This document shows positions 5,080-5,759 of a stretch of DNA of 5,759 bases, piece after piece. The notes under the pieces are model-generated. The model saw only the letters and a list, made by a program, of their open reading frames with translations, was not told the origin of the DNA and ran no database searches. Position 1 is the first letter of the stretch. Every line of letters begins with the position of its first letter. Source of the DNA: Flavobacteriaceae bacterium (GTDB lineage: Bacteria > Bacteroidota > Bacteroidia > Flavobacteriales > Flavobacteriaceae); NCBI GenBank assembly GCA_947458575.1, contig CANHBE010000176.1:1-5759 (forward strand). The letters are read 5' to 3'. Position numbers and translations under genes: made by a program.

Positions 5080-5759
5080 CTTCTTTTGTTTTTTAGGGTC
5101 TCGGCCATTTCATCTGCCGCCATGAATTCAACATCCGGCCATTTTTTCACAATCTGATCAAGCAAGCTTTTCAATGATGTCAGTCCTTTTTCGCGATTTA
5201 ATGGGTCGATATGGCCACAGAAATTGACGCGATGTGAACTTATAATCGCGGGTTTGTTCCAGCGGAACGCAGTTTCAATTTGTTTCATTGTGAAAGCTAC
5301 CCAATCGATACCCCGATCTTCCGTAGGTTCGAAAACCACATTTCTGACCATAATTGAAAGACCTTCTTTAGTCGATTTACCGATGTAATTGATTGATTTC
5401 TTGTATCGATTAAAACCTTGGTGTTCGTTTCTGACCAATCCCAAATCAATAAAACGAATGCCGTTCTTGTAAAGTGTTGGAAAAAGCGAATGGTGAATAT
5501 TATACACCGGTGGTGTACAATAAGTACTCGAATAACCATATACTTTTTCGAAAAGCTGCAACCCTTCTTCAATCATCACTGCCAGTTTTTCATTCTCTTT
5601 GACATCCCAAAAATCGAAAGCAGCAGTGCTTGATATTGTGGGATATTCCTCGTCTGAAATACTGGTAAATGACCTATTTTTCAGGGCGACCAATAATTCG
5701 TTATCGCGCTTTTGTAGTTTATCATTGAAGATATGCAAATTCAAATGTTCCCTACCGTG
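5076..5759 (-). CDS. Polysaccharide (de)acetylase-like protein, 5' end missing
   Basis: This is the C-terminal 227 residues of a larger protein whose reading frame is still open at the right edge. A TTG at 5744 could be taken as a start, but the five codons before it read HGREH and continue into LN. I recognise HGREHLN as a conserved internal motif of a family annotated as polysaccharide (de)acetylase in Bacteroidota, so the true start lies outside the window. Other family-like stretches, in fragment numbering, are TPPVYN near 82-87, NVVFEP near 140-145, SSHRVNFCGHIDPLNR near 174-189 and KWPDVEFM near 206-213. Family members are usually around 330-350 aa, so roughly the first third is missing. 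The likely role is hydrolysis or deacetylation of a carbohydrate, but the substrate and even the activity are unproven for this family. The stop overlaps the next start as ATGA, which indicates translational coupling to the ATP-grasp gene. Confidence 0.85.
   Translation of the reverse strand, partial: HGREHLNLHIFNDKLQKRDNELLVALKNRSFTSISDEEYPTISSTAAFDFWDVKENEKLAVMIEEGLQLFEKVYGYSSTYCTPPVYNIHHSLFPTLYKNGIRFIDLGLVRNEHQGFNRYKKSINYIGKSTKEGLSIMVRNVVFEPTEDRGIDWVAFTMKQIETAFRWNKPAIISSHRVNFCGHIDPLNREKGLTSLKSLLDQIVKKWPDVEFMAADEMAETLKNKRR

Noticed and set aside
1..5759. Mobile elements, CRISPR arrays, tRNA or rRNA genes, large repeats
   Set aside because: Coding density is near complete on one strand. No transposase-like protein, terminal repeats, spaced direct repeats or RNA-gene sequence was seen on reading.

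Overview
The window is a slice of a surface-polysaccharide or glycoconjugate biosynthesis locus, probably from a member of the Bacteroidota and most likely a flavobacterium-like organism. This placement is inferred from AT-rich DNA, A-rich start regions without strong Shine-Dalgarno motifs, a possible TAnnTTTG-type -7 promoter element near the left edge, and protein sequences that resemble flavobacterial versions from memory. Every supported gene is on the minus strand, so transcription runs from the right edge (5759) to the left edge (1). There is no RNA gene, mobile element, CRISPR array or gene-free stretch longer than 67 bases.

In transcription order the genes are: (1) the C-terminal 227 residues of a polysaccharide (de)acetylase-like protein, cut by the right edge; (2) a sugar-transfer-associated ATP-grasp protein; (3) a small initiating sugar transferase (phosphoglycosyl transferase, PGT) of 198 aa; (4) a two-domain formyltransferase; (5) a PIG-L/LmbE-type zinc deacetylase; (6) a second, unrelated-looking ATP-grasp protein; (7) a second small PGT of 185 aa with a probable TTG start; (8) the first eight codons of another gene at the left edge, tentatively a DegT/DnrJ/EryC1 sugar aminotransferase.

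Genes 1 to 5 overlap head to tail by 4, 11, 11 and 14 bases, which indicates one tightly coupled transcript. After gene 5 the spacing relaxes to 39, 67 and 59 bases, with a small hairpin after gene 6 and a weak promoter candidate before gene 8.

Taken together, the PGTs would load a sugar phosphate onto undecaprenyl phosphate. The PIG-L enzyme could expose an amine by N-deacetylation, and the formyltransferase and/or an ATP-grasp ligase could cap that amine with a formyl or amino-acyl group. This deacetylate-then-reacylate scheme is an inference from gene content and order, not something the sequence proves. The main oddities are two PGT genes only about 2.8 kb apart, the loss of the helix-breaking proline in the second PGT, and a formyltransferase with glycine where the classical catalytic asparagine sits.
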